From: Marinicrinis sediminis
GTDB taxonomy: Bacteria > Bacillota > Bacilli > Paenibacillales > KCTC-33676
Direction: 5' to 3'
DNA length: 64,000 bases
NCBI RefSeq assembly: GCF_042685085.1
Contig: NZ_JBHUMM010000001.1
Location: forward strand, 276,081-340,080
In this document: positions 17,788 through 25,450 of the stretch, piece after piece
How the letters are laid out: each line of letters starts with the position of its first letter
Position numbering within the stretch: the stretch's first letter is position 1
Translations under genes and position numbers: made by a program
The notes under the pieces: model-generated
The model's database searches: none
Told to the model about the DNA's origin: nothing
Seen by the model: only the letters and a program-made list of their open reading frames with translations

Positions 17788-18309
17788 TCAGAGCCAGAAG
17801 GATGGATATTTTCGATCAGGATGCAGGTTGTTCATGATCACAGCCAGGAGGACAATCAGCAGTGAGCCTGCCAGGACAGGAAACAGCAAGTAAGACCAGC
17901 TGCTGCCGATGGCCATGACAACAAGCGGGTCAGCTCCGGCAGGCGGATGCGTCGTTTTGGTCAGATGCATGGCAGCAATGGCCAGCCCGACGGCTAAGGC
18001 CATCCATCCCTCATGAACAGCCTGAAACTGGACAAACAGCAATCCTATCGCGGACGAAATCAGATGACCCCCGACTACATTCCGAGGCTGGGACAAGGGG
18101 GCTTCCCAGGCAATAAATACGAGCACGCAACTCGCTCCGAACGGAGCCATCAGCCATACCCCTGGACTGCTGTTCGTCAACCATCCCAATAACCCGATGG
18201 CCGCAAACCCACCGATAAAACCCATGCATGCCTGAATAGGTACGACCTTTAGTGGCGTTCGCGCGGAAGTGAACATTTTACGCGTATACGCAGGCATTCT
18301 TTTGCTCAT
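17788..18309 (-). CDS. HPP family integral membrane protein
   Basis: A 173-residue protein with about five hydrophobic segments and the family-defining HPPAGADPL motif near residue 120. Some HPP proteins (in cyanobacteria and plants) transport nitrite; in Bacillota the role is not established. AAAGGAG precedes the ATG. It is a single gene on the minus strand with no metabolic neighbours that would point to a substrate. Confidence 0.85.
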   Translation of the reverse strand: MSKRMPAYTRKMFTSARTPLKVVPIQACMGFIGGFAAIGLLGWLTNSSPGVWLMAPFGASCVLVFIAWEAPLSQPRNVVGGHLISSAIGLLFVQFQAVHEGWMALAVGLAIAAMHLTKTTHPPAGADPLVVMAIGSSWSYLLFPVLAGSLLIVLLAVIMNNLHPDRKYPSFWL

Positions 18310-18440
18310 GGTGCTTTCTCCTTTCGTATGTGTTATAAATTCATATATTCCTATAATATTAGGATTATGTAATGCGTGTGTTTATTATAAGATGGAGAAA
18401 GATTCCATGTCAACGCCTGTTCATACCTATTTTCGCGCAC

Positions 18441-18484
18441 AAAAAATAGAGTGCTCACCGGGGTTAGCCATGTGATTGCACTCT
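18441..18484 (-). terminator. Terminator of the 18524-19123 gene
   Basis: AGAGTGC and GCACTCT arms, extended inside by TCAC and GTGA, are followed on the minus strand by ATTTTTT. It ends the gene immediately upstream. Confidence 0.7.
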
Positions 18485-18523
18485 TATCCTGTCAGATCTA
18501 TGCGATTTATTATAGTGGACAAA

Positions 18524-19123
18524 TTATACTTCAAGTGTAAGCATTTCCAATCTAAGCGCTTCCAATCTGGATTTGCTCGCATTGGCTTCCGTCCAGTCCT
18601 CCGCCCTCAGTGCTTCGGAAAGCTTGGAAAGTTCATAGTCCAGTTCCAGCTTCAGCACAGGGATTCGTTTTTCTGCACGTTTGTTTTTCCACGCCCGTAT
18701 CACGGAATCTGCCGTGATGATGGGGGCATAAGTTTGCGTCATCACGCGGGTCTCTTGCTGAGGCACCTCGATCGATCTGATCACTTCTCCAAACAAAATA
18801 TTGTCAATCTGAACTTGCTTATTGCGATATCGTTTGACGACTGCATGCCCTCTTGACTCTCCAATCAATTTCTCCAATATGCCTGCCAGCTTCTCATCCT
18901 CCAGTGAATAATTCCCGATCATCTTGTACCGCGCACCTGCTCGTTCAAACTTCAGTTTCACCAGTTGTTTTCCAGAGCGAATCACAATGCTGAATTGCTG
19001 CGCATCCTCATTCCAATACAACGAATAATCTTCTTTTATTAACTGTCCAATAAAATCCTGGATTCGCCGGCGGTCAAAACGAAGCTCCAATTGACTGTAT
19101 TCAATATTATAACCTTGGTTCAC
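18524..19123 (-). CDS. Conserved hypothetical protein
   Basis: A 199-residue soluble protein that I do not recognise. It starts at a GTG with GGAGGG upstream. The N-terminal half is alpha/beta with alternating charged residues, the middle contains an RNKQVQIDNILFGEV stretch, and the C-terminal 50 residues are a charged helix that could form a coiled coil. There is no signal peptide or membrane segment. It has its own terminator and is divergent from the yktB gene. Confidence 0.65.
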   Translation of the reverse strand: MNQGYNIEYSQLELRFDRRRIQDFIGQLIKEDYSLYWNEDAQQFSIVIRSGKQLVKLKFERAGARYKMIGNYSLEDEKLAGILEKLIGESRGHAVVKRYRNKQVQIDNILFGEVIRSIEVPQQETRVMTQTYAPIITADSVIRAWKNKRAEKRIPVLKLELDYELSKLSEALRAEDWTEANASKSRLEALRLEMLTLEV

Positions 19124-19591
19124 GGCAATCCCTCCTTGGTATAGGATTTTACAGAATTGTCTGAAAAGTTGTTCCTCCTCTTATCTTATAATGATGTATA
19201 TGTTTACGCAACTGCAATTCATGTATTTTTTTACGTTCATTTCACAATTTACGCAAATTGGTCGATCGCCTATCCTGTCTATTATGTACACGCATCTCCG
19301 TCGATTTGAATCATCGATTTTAAAATGTCTGAATTGCTTACATTTCGCATGAATGATGCTATAATTTGAGCACATAAAAATGGTCATTCTGCTATCTGTT
19401 CGAAAAAGACGGCAAGAAAATCCCAATGGATTGACATTATGAAAAGGATGCGGATGCCGCTACCATCCGATGCTCTATTGTCATGTGTGATGTTGCAGCG
19501 TGTCTTATGCTATAATCTGAAAACAGGAATGGATCGTTTTAAAGAATAACAGAGTATGGATATATCGGATTTCAGAGAGGGGTACGTCATC
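19124..19591. other. 468-base AT-rich intergenic region with two extended -10 sites
   Basis: No credible gene is seen. Two copies of the string ATGCTATAAT, extended -10 type (TGCTATAAT), occur with TATAAT at 19360-19365 and 19511-19516; the first has TTACAT 16 bases upstream. A small hairpin with CGGATG and CATCCG arms lies near 19450-19470 between them. These could give two transcripts for the yktB gene or a small RNA. A minus-strand open frame here lacks a start site and is not accepted. Confidence 0.4.
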
Positions 19592-20224
19592 ATGTTTCAA
19601 GGTTTTGCACCCATTGATTTTGATACGTTTCATATTGAAGGTCTTGAGCAGAGAATGGAAGCGATACAATCTCGCATACAACCGAAGTTTCAGGCCATTG
19701 GAGAGGCGCTGGTCGATGATTTGTCCGTTCTGACCGGGCAGGAGATGCATGTGCATATCGCCAAGCACGCCAGAAGAACCGTCAATCCACCCAAGGATAC
19801 CTGGATGGCCTTTTGTCATAACAAACGTGGGTATAAGCAGCATCCCCATTTCCAGGTGGGACTGTTTGATGATCATCTGTTTGTCTGGCTGGCATATATT
19901 TATGAGCTTCCTGAGAAAAAGCGGATGGCCAAGCAGATTCGACAGCAACAGGCTTTGCTTGAAGAGGTACTGGGAGATGAAGATGTGCTCTCTTTTGATC
20001 ATATGAAAAAGGAATCGGTTCGAGCCAAAGATTTGACATCCAAGGATTTGAAAAATCATCTCCTCCGTTTCGAACGTGTGAAAAAGGCGGAATTGCTTAT
20101 CGGACGTCATTATTCTCCGCAAGATGAAACGGTACAAGATGGGGACAAGCTGCTGGCTGCCATCAAAGCGACCTATACACAATTGCTTCCCATCTACAAG
20201 CTTACCGTTGGATTGCCCGTCTGA
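19592..20224 (+). CDS. YktB family protein (DUF1054, UPF0637)
   Basis: A 210-residue protein of the Bacillales-specific family that includes B. subtilis YktB. The start MFQGFAPIDFDTFHIEGL and the motifs HVHIAKHARRTVNPP, DTWMAFCHNKRGYK and HPHFQVGLFDDHLFVW are characteristic. The ATG at 19592 follows GAGAGGGG; an in-frame start at 19556 has no site. The function is unknown. It is monocistronic and convergent with the TetR gene. Confidence 0.88.
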   Translation: MFQGFAPIDFDTFHIEGLEQRMEAIQSRIQPKFQAIGEALVDDLSVLTGQEMHVHIAKHARRTVNPPKDTWMAFCHNKRGYKQHPHFQVGLFDDHLFVWLAYIYELPEKKRMAKQIRQQQALLEEVLGDEDVLSFDHMKKESVRAKDLTSKDLKNHLLRFERVKKAELLIGRHYSPQDETVQDGDKLLAAIKATYTQLLPIYKLTVGLPV

Positions 20225-20267
20225 CCTTTCCGTACCGCATCAACCGCGATCAATCTCGCTAGGAAGA

Positions 20268-20825
20268 CTACGGGAGTTGGCATATCGCCTCACTAAGACG
20301 AACCCAGACAGACAGCAATTGCTCTCTGTCTTCGAGCATCATCGCATGGACGAGCAGCCCGAGCACAGCCATGTCGAGCATGAGCAGTTTCTCTGCAGAC
20401 AGTTCGTATTGACGGACAAACTGCTCCGTCACCGAATTGTGGTCCACAATTGAAGATTGCATCTTCGCAAATGAGGCCCGCAAGCCATCATCCTGATAGC
20501 ATTTGCTAATCCACAGAAACATCATGGCCAGCTCCGACCTCTTGTCTGTTGCACTGTCAATCAGATATTGCCCGAAAAGACGAAGATTTTCCTGCATGGA
20601 TTTATCTGCTTCGATGGAGAAATCCTGCAGGCTTCGTTCCAGGTTGTACAAGAAAGCTGCCTGGAGCAAAGCATCCAGATCCTTAAAATAATAATAAAAA
20701 CTCCCCTTGCTGCTCCCCGCTTCTTCAATCACTTGATTCACTGAAACATGCTCGATCCCTTCCCGCATAATGACCCGGATGGCGGCTTCAACCAGTCTTT
20801 GTTTCGTTCGCTGAGACTTCTTCAT
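20268..20825 (-). CDS. TetR family repressor (in SDR operon)
   Basis: A 185-residue one-component repressor with an N-terminal helix-turn-helix: TKQRLVEAAIRVIMREGI, then VSVNQVIEEAGSSKGSFYYYFKDLDALL. The ligand-binding part is not recognisable. It overlaps the 3' end of the upstream NAD(P)-binding gene by 38 bases, so it is co-transcribed and probably autoregulates with it. The palindrome at 21816-21837 in the operon's promoter is the obvious operator candidate. Confidence 0.9.
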   Translation of the reverse strand: MKKSQRTKQRLVEAAIRVIMREGIEHVSVNQVIEEAGSSKGSFYYYFKDLDALLQAAFLYNLERSLQDFSIEADKSMQENLRLFGQYLIDSATDKRSELAMMFLWISKCYQDDGLRASFAKMQSSIVDHNSVTEQFVRQYELSAEKLLMLDMAVLGLLVHAMMLEDREQLLSVWVRLSEAICQLP

Positions 20826-21741
20826 CACTCGCTGTTCCTTTCTCTGTCCAGGATTGGTAATAGTCTTCTAGTGTCTGGCTGCCGTGAGTCGGCGCCACCA
20901 CATCATGCGTCATCGCAAACAAGAAAAACCGCAGCAAATGATATCGCTTCCGACTAAACAGCCACAAAATCGGATACAGGCTCTTTAATAGCCAAACGGG
21001 CACAGACACTATTTTCCCATTGCGACCGGAGGACTCCCTTGCCAACTCTGCCATTTGTCGATACGTATACACTTCAGGCCCTCCAACACTGTACACTCCG
21101 CCATCTGCAGGCTTGCCCTTGGACGCACTGCTGCTTGAGAACGGTGTCAGACACTGCACACAAAAGGCCGCCAGATCACGACCATGGATCGGGTTCATCC
21201 GGTGCTCTCCCTTTCCAATCAAATAGACCGTCCCCTTTCGAGCCATTTTCAGCATCTCCGACATATCCGAATAATAGCCGGTCGGCTGAATGACAAGGTG
21301 AGGAATGGGGCTGTTCTTCAATTGTTCTACAAACCGCTGCTTGGCTCGAATCAACTGAGACTTGCAGCCTTCCGCTCCATGAGCATGGACATACATCATA
21401 TAACCTGCTCCATATTGTTCGGCCAGCTTCAGCAAATTCAAGTTGGCCTGATAGTCAATATCCATAAATGACGCCGTTCCTTTCTGCCTCGTCATGCCCA
21501 CAGCAGAAAACACCCCATCCATCCCTTCAAAAGCCTGTTTCATCGTCTCTGGACGCAATAAGTCGGCTTTCCACACTTCATCGGCCTGTCCATACACGGC
21601 GGGCGCATCATCATGCCCTCCCCGTTTCAGTGCCTCTGCATCCCGGACGAGCACTCTCACCCAGTAGCCCGCCTTCTTCAACTCCATCACCATATATCTT
21701 CCCAAATATCCGCTTGCTCCCGCTACCAACAGCTTTTGCAT
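20788..21741 (-). CDS. NAD(P)-binding atypical SDR / NmrA-like protein
   Basis: A 317-residue extended SDR with the nucleotide-binding loop LLVAGASGYLGRYM at the start and VRVLVRD after the second strand. The classical Tyr-x-x-x-Lys pair is not obvious, as usual in atypical SDRs (NmrA, complex I NDUFA9-like). It contains HAHGAEGCKSQLIRAKQRFVE and IHGRDLAAF. A hydrophobic stretch near residues 250-275 may contact the membrane. It heads an operon with the TetR repressor and faces the ABC exporter operon. Confidence 0.85.
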   Translation of the reverse strand: MQKLLVAGASGYLGRYMVMELKKAGYWVRVLVRDAEALKRGGHDDAPAVYGQADEVWKADLLRPETMKQAFEGMDGVFSAVGMTRQKGTASFMDIDYQANLNLLKLAEQYGAGYMMYVHAHGAEGCKSQLIRAKQRFVEQLKNSPIPHLVIQPTGYYSDMSEMLKMARKGTVYLIGKGEHRMNPIHGRDLAAFCVQCLTPFSSSSASKGKPADGGVYSVGGPEVYTYRQMAELARESSGRNGKIVSVPVWLLKSLYPILWLFSRKRYHLLRFFLFAMTHDVVAPTHGSQTLEDYYQSWTEKGTASDEEVSANETKTG

Positions 21742-21814
21742 TTCGACTCTCCTCCTTCAGTCCATGACTCCCTACACTGAACGAATGCAACACATTTGAT
21801 GGTTTCTATTTATC

Positions 21815-21843
21815 ATTTTAGACCAAATAGTCTAAAAAGTCGA
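21815..21843 (-). promoter_or_regulatory. Promoter of the SDR-TetR operon with embedded palindrome
   Basis: On the minus strand, TCGACT (21838-21843) and TAAAAT (21815-21820) are 17 bases apart. The spacer and -10 contain a perfect inverted repeat: TTTTAGAC (21816-21823) and GTCTAAAA (21830-21837) around a six-base centre. This TAGAC...GTCTA layout is like TetR-family operators of the LmrA/QdoR kind. Binding by the TetR protein of this operon is inferred. Confidence 0.65.
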
Positions 21844-21857
21844 GTTTTATTTAAATT

Positions 21858-21878
21858 AATGAGTGATTACTCACTTTA
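21858..21878. promoter_or_regulatory. Operator-like repeat 1 of the ABC exporter operon
   Basis: Near-palindrome TGAGTGATTACTCA inside a 21-base sequence that is repeated identically at 21911-21931. Its right end overlaps the probable -35 box of the ABC operon. Confidence 0.7.
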
Positions 21879-21903
21879 CATTTTTGATATCATCCTTTAT
21901 GCT
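21875..21903 (+). promoter_or_regulatory. Putative promoter of the ABC exporter operon
   Basis: TTTACA (21875-21880) and TATGCT (21898-21903) with a 17-base spacer. The two operator-like repeats flank it: one covers the -35, the other begins 8 bases after the -10, over the expected start of transcription. Confidence 0.55.
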
Positions 21904-21910
21904 ATACATA

Positions 21911-21931
21911 AATGAGTGATTACTCACTTTA
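21911..21931. promoter_or_regulatory. Operator-like repeat 2 of the ABC exporter operon
   Basis: Identical over 21 bases to 21858-21878, 53 bases downstream, which is five helical turns, so both would face the same side of the DNA. It ends 31 bases before the ATG of the ATPase gene. Confidence 0.7.
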
Positions 21932-21962
21932 ATTACATGATGAACAAAAAGAGGTGCTAAAC

Positions 21963-22709
21963 ATGCGTAATATGGAATCGCAAGTGTGGATTAAACTGTC
22001 TCATGTGAATCGAAGCTTCGGTACGCAGCAAGTGCTGCATGACATCTCCATGCAAATTCCCCGCCAGCAAATCTGCGGACTGCTGGGTCCTTCCGGATCT
22101 GGCAAGACCACCCTCGTCAAACTGATTGCCGGCATCGACACGGCCTCCCAAGGGACCGTCCATGTCATGGGAGAGAAAATGCCGCAGTTCCAGATGCTTT
22201 CCAAGCTGGGGTATATGGCACAATCAGATGCGCTGTACAATGAACTGAGTGCCCTCGACAATCTGATTTTTTTCGGTGAGTTGTATGGCCTGCGCGGAAA
22301 GCCACTTCGGGCCAGAATCGAAGAAGTGATGAGCCTGGTTAACCTGAGTGAGCATCTTCACAAGAAAATTCATCAGTATTCAGGCGGGATGAAGCGTAGA
22401 CTGTCGCTTGCCATTTCTTTGCTGCATTCCCCATCCTTGCTCATTCTGGACGAACCGACCGTAGGCATCGATCCCATCTTGCGCAAGTCGATCTGGAAGG
22501 AGCTGAACCGACTGTGCACAGAAGAAGGGGTCACGATCCTGGTAACGACTCATGTGATGGATGAAGCGACGCATTGTGATTTGCTCGGTTTTTTGAGAGC
22601 CGGACACCTGACTGCTTTTGGCAGTCCACAAGAACTGATGCAGAAGGCTGACAGCGATTCGATTGAAGAAGCCTTTCTTATATTCGGAAATGGAGGGAAT
22701 GCATCATGA
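21963..22709 (+). CDS. ABC-2 type exporter, ATP-binding protein
   Basis: A 248-residue ABC ATPase with Walker A GPSGSGKTT, signature YSGGMKRRLSLA, Walker B LLILDEPTVGIDP and the switch His in VTTHVMDEA. This class (CcmA/drug-resistance) powers ABC-2 permeases. The ATG at 21963 follows AGAGGTG; an in-frame GTG at 21954 lies inside that site. The next gene is its permease, overlapping by four bases. Controlled by the paired operators upstream, probably through the TetR protein third in the operon. Confidence 0.93.
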   Translation: MRNMESQVWIKLSHVNRSFGTQQVLHDISMQIPRQQICGLLGPSGSGKTTLVKLIAGIDTASQGTVHVMGEKMPQFQMLSKLGYMAQSDALYNELSALDNLIFFGELYGLRGKPLRARIEEVMSLVNLSEHLHKKIHQYSGGMKRRLSLAISLLHSPSLLILDEPTVGIDPILRKSIWKELNRLCTEEGVTILVTTHVMDEATHCDLLGFLRAGHLTAFGSPQELMQKADSDSIEEAFLIFGNGGNAS

Positions 22710-23731
22710 GAATCCGTACACTTGTCATCCGTATCCTGAAGCAATTCATCGGGGATAAACGGACCCTGGCCTTGATGCTGCTGGCTCCCCTCGGTATCCT
22801 GTTTCTCATGTCTCTCGTATTCCAGGGGGATTACCGTCCGCAAATCGCGGTCATGGACCTCCCTGCCCCTTTCACGGCTCAACTGGAAGAAACAGGCGCA
22901 GACGTGTATGCACACGACAGCCTCCAAGAAGCGGAAGCGCTCTTGGCTGAACAGGAGCTGGACGCGATTCTCAGCTTCCAGAATGGGGTGCCTGCCATCC
23001 TGCTCGAAGGCAGCGATCCGTCCGTGAATCAGTCGGTCATGATGTCCGTGCAAGCGGTCCTTCAGCAATCCGGCTCCAATGGCGTTGATCTGGACTCGGC
23101 TATTTCCTATCTGCACGGTTCAAGCGACATGGCTTCCTTTGACTATTTTGGTCCGGTGCTCGTCGGATTCTTCGCCTTTTTCTTTGTTTTCCTAATATCC
23201 GGTATTTCATTTCTAAGAGAGCGAACGGGCGGTACACTGGAACGATTGCTCGCTTCCCCGATCCGTCGCAGTGAGATTGTGTTTGGATATATTGGCGGAT
23301 TTGGGCTATTCACGCTGCTGCAAGCCGCCCTGATTGCCTGGTTCTCCGTCAGCATCCTCGATATGATGATGGTGGGTTCGTTCTGGTATGTCCTGCTGAT
23401 CACCTTGCTGCTAGCATTAACAGCGCTGACACTCGGCACGCTCCTGTCCGCATTTGCCCAAAACGAATTTCAAATGATACAATTTATACCGCTAGTGGTG
23501 GTGCCACAGGTGTTTTTCTCCGGATTGTTCAATCTGGACAGTATGGATGCCTGGCTGCGAGCCATCAGTTATGTCATCCCGCTCAGTTATGCAGCCGATG
23601 CGCTGCGCGAAGTCATGATTCGAGGAAACGGCTTTGCCGAAATTGCGACAGACCTGTTGTTTTTGCTCGGTTTCTCACTTGTCTTCATGACGGCAAATAT
23701 CTTTGCCCTGCGCAAGCATCGCAAGCTATAA
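22706..23731 (+). CDS. ABC-2 type exporter, permease
   Basis: A 341-residue permease with one N-terminal membrane segment (about 20-40), a roughly 130-residue outside domain and five or six C-terminal segments. The family stretch SFLRERTGGTLERLLASPIRRSEIVFGY is seen near the second membrane segment. It overlaps the ATPase stop by four bases (ATGA), showing translational coupling. The cargo is unknown; a drug, lipid or toxic compound is likely given the TetR and arylamine acetyltransferase partners. Confidence 0.92.
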   Translation: MRIRTLVIRILKQFIGDKRTLALMLLAPLGILFLMSLVFQGDYRPQIAVMDLPAPFTAQLEETGADVYAHDSLQEAEALLAEQELDAILSFQNGVPAILLEGSDPSVNQSVMMSVQAVLQQSGSNGVDLDSAISYLHGSSDMASFDYFGPVLVGFFAFFFVFLISGISFLRERTGGTLERLLASPIRRSEIVFGYIGGFGLFTLLQAALIAWFSVSILDMMMVGSFWYVLLITLLLALTALTLGTLLSAFAQNEFQMIQFIPLVVVPQVFFSGLFNLDSMDAWLRAISYVIPLSYAADALREVMIRGNGFAEIATDLLFLLGFSLVFMTANIFALRKHRKL

Positions 23732-23783
23732 ATTCTGGTGCCTCGCTATGAGGCTATGAGACCGAGTCATGGAAAGGGTGTGA

Positions 23784-24536
23784 ATGAATATGACGCCGGA
23801 TGCGTCTCGAGAGAACGACAACAAGGAAGCAGCGTCCTCAACCCGCAACAGCATCGTTTCACGCTCAGACGAGCGTGAGCCGGATGATCTGGCCGAATGG
23901 TTGCAGGAACTCTCTTCCCAAATCGATCAGAACGACAAAAAAACGCAGAAGCAGCTGAAAATATTGCAGTCCGCGATCGAAGTATTTGCCGAGAAAGGCT
24001 ATGCAGCTTCCTCGACCAGTGAAATTGCCCAGCGCGCAGGCGTAGCGGAAGGAACCATCTTCCGCCACTACAAAACCAAAAAGGAATTGCTGCTCTCCAT
24101 CGTCACACCGGTCATGGCCAAATTCATTGCGCCCTTCGTCCTGAGAGATTTTCACAAAGTGCTGGAATCGCGTTATGAAACGTATGGGGATTTCTTGCGG
24201 GCCATCTTGATCAACCGTCTCGCATTTGCCAAAAAAAACTTGCCCATGCTGAAAATCATGCTGCAGGAAATTCCTTTTCATCCGGATCTGAGAGAGGAAT
24301 ACAAGGATATCGTATCGAAGCAGGTGGTAAGCAAATTAACAAACGCCGTGGTCTATTACCAGCAGAAAGGGGAAATTATCGATCTCCCTTCCTCTGCGGT
24401 ATTAAGATTTACAGTAGGCTCCATATTCGGCTTTTTAATTTCCCGTTTCATCCTGCTTCCGGAACTGGACTGGCATGACGAACAGGAAATTGAATGGACG
24501 GTTCAATTTATTACGAAAGGACTAAAGCCTGAATGA
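23784..24536 (+). CDS. TetR family repressor with N-terminal extension
   Basis: A 250-residue TetR/AcrR regulator. The helix-turn-helix (ILQSAIEVFAEKGY, then TSEIAQRAGVAEGTIFRHYKTKKELL) begins only near residue 62; the first 60 residues are polar, acidic and probably disordered, which is unusual because the DNA-binding domain of TetR proteins is normally at the very N-terminus. The ATG at 23784 has GAAAGGG upstream, so the extension appears genuinely translated. It is third in the exporter operon and probably represses it at the 21-base repeats. The stop overlaps the next gene by four bases. Confidence 0.9.
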   Translation: MNMTPDASRENDNKEAASSTRNSIVSRSDEREPDDLAEWLQELSSQIDQNDKKTQKQLKILQSAIEVFAEKGYAASSTSEIAQRAGVAEGTIFRHYKTKKELLLSIVTPVMAKFIAPFVLRDFHKVLESRYETYGDFLRAILINRLAFAKKNLPMLKIMLQEIPFHPDLREEYKDIVSKQVVSKLTNAVVYYQQKGEIIDLPSSAVLRFTVGSIFGFLISRFILLPELDWHDEQEIEWTVQFITKGLKPE

Positions 24537-25369
24537 ATAGCCTGACATCTTCGCCACTGGAACCTGCCCGCTTGGAGGCGTATTTGAAGCGAATCGGCGT
24601 GGCATTCCAGCATGAAGCAAAGCGACAGCCTTCTGTCGCTTTGCTTCGTCAGTTGCACCGAGCACATATGAAATCCATTCCGTTCGAAAACTTTCGCCTG
24701 TATGAAGGCCAGCCGTTTCAGCTGAATCCGGTTGCTTTTCTGCAGCAAGCCCTGAACGGGGAAGGCGGTCTGTGCTTCGAGGTCAATCCGCTGTTCAAAA
24801 GCGCGCTAGAAGCCCTCTCCTTTCAAGTATCCTACCTGTCTACCTCATTCTGGAATGAGAGCGCGCAGACCTGGAATCCCGAACATTCCCACGCTGCCCT
24901 GAAGGTGGACGTAGAAGGGCAATCGTGGCTCTGTGATGTCGGAACGGGCGGCGTCTTTACCTATCCGCTGCCCTTGCGATTATCGAAGCCGATTTTAGAT
25001 CCGCATGGACATTTTCGGTTCCTTCCCCTGTCCAACGAGTCTGCCGATCCCGCTACATGGTGCCTGCAGAAACAGCCGCTCAGCGGAAATCCGGAAGACG
25101 AGCAGCAATGGCAACCCGAGATGAAGGTTCATCTGGAACCTGTCAGCTTCGACGTCTTTTTACCGATGTGTCGCTACTATGAACAAGAGCCGAATACCCG
25201 CTTCAAGCAAAACAAGCTCATTAGCAAAGTGACGGAAACAGGAAAAATCTCGCTTTCTCTTCATACTTTCACCCGAACGGATCAGGGCCACAAGACGAAA
25301 ATACCTCTCTCTTCCTTAGAGGAATGGCAATCTTACCTGGATACGTATTTCGGAACATCATCGCGATAG
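24533..25369 (+). CDS. nat: Arylamine N-acetyltransferase
   Basis: Transfers acetyl groups from acetyl-CoA to arylamines and hydrazines. The catalytic triad is visible: Cys81 in GGLCFEVN (family RGGYCFE), His120 in HSHAALKV and Asp135 in LCDVGTGG. It has 278 residues, normal for the family. The start overlaps the TetR stop (ATGA), so it is the last gene of an exporter-regulator-acetyltransferase operon, which suggests a shared xenobiotic or antibiotic substrate. The usual Arg-Gly-Gly before Cys is Glu-Gly-Gly here. Confidence 0.9.
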   Translation: MNSLTSSPLEPARLEAYLKRIGVAFQHEAKRQPSVALLRQLHRAHMKSIPFENFRLYEGQPFQLNPVAFLQQALNGEGGLCFEVNPLFKSALEALSFQVSYLSTSFWNESAQTWNPEHSHAALKVDVEGQSWLCDVGTGGVFTYPLPLRLSKPILDPHGHFRFLPLSNESADPATWCLQKQPLSGNPEDEQQWQPEMKVHLEPVSFDVFLPMCRYYEQEPNTRFKQNKLISKVTETGKISLSLHTFTRTDQGHKTKIPLSSLEEWQSYLDTYFGTSSR

Positions 25370-25400
25370 CTGGAAGGCTGTCAATCACATGACGCAAACA

Positions 25401-25443
25401 AAAACACGGAGGTCGCAGCCTAACTGCTTCCTCCGTGTTTTTA
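25401..25443. terminator. Bidirectional terminator between nat and the MFS gene
   Basis: AAAACACGGAGG and CCTCCGTGTTTT arms give a strong stem with A/T runs on both sides. It serves the plus-strand exporter operon and the minus-strand MFS gene. Confidence 0.8.
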
Positions 25444-25450
25444 TTCTGCT

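Noticed and set aside
19181..19426. 81-residue minus-strand frame in the intergenic gap
   Set aside because: No ribosome site, Cys/Ile-rich unlikely composition, and it spans promoter-like elements of the yktB gene.
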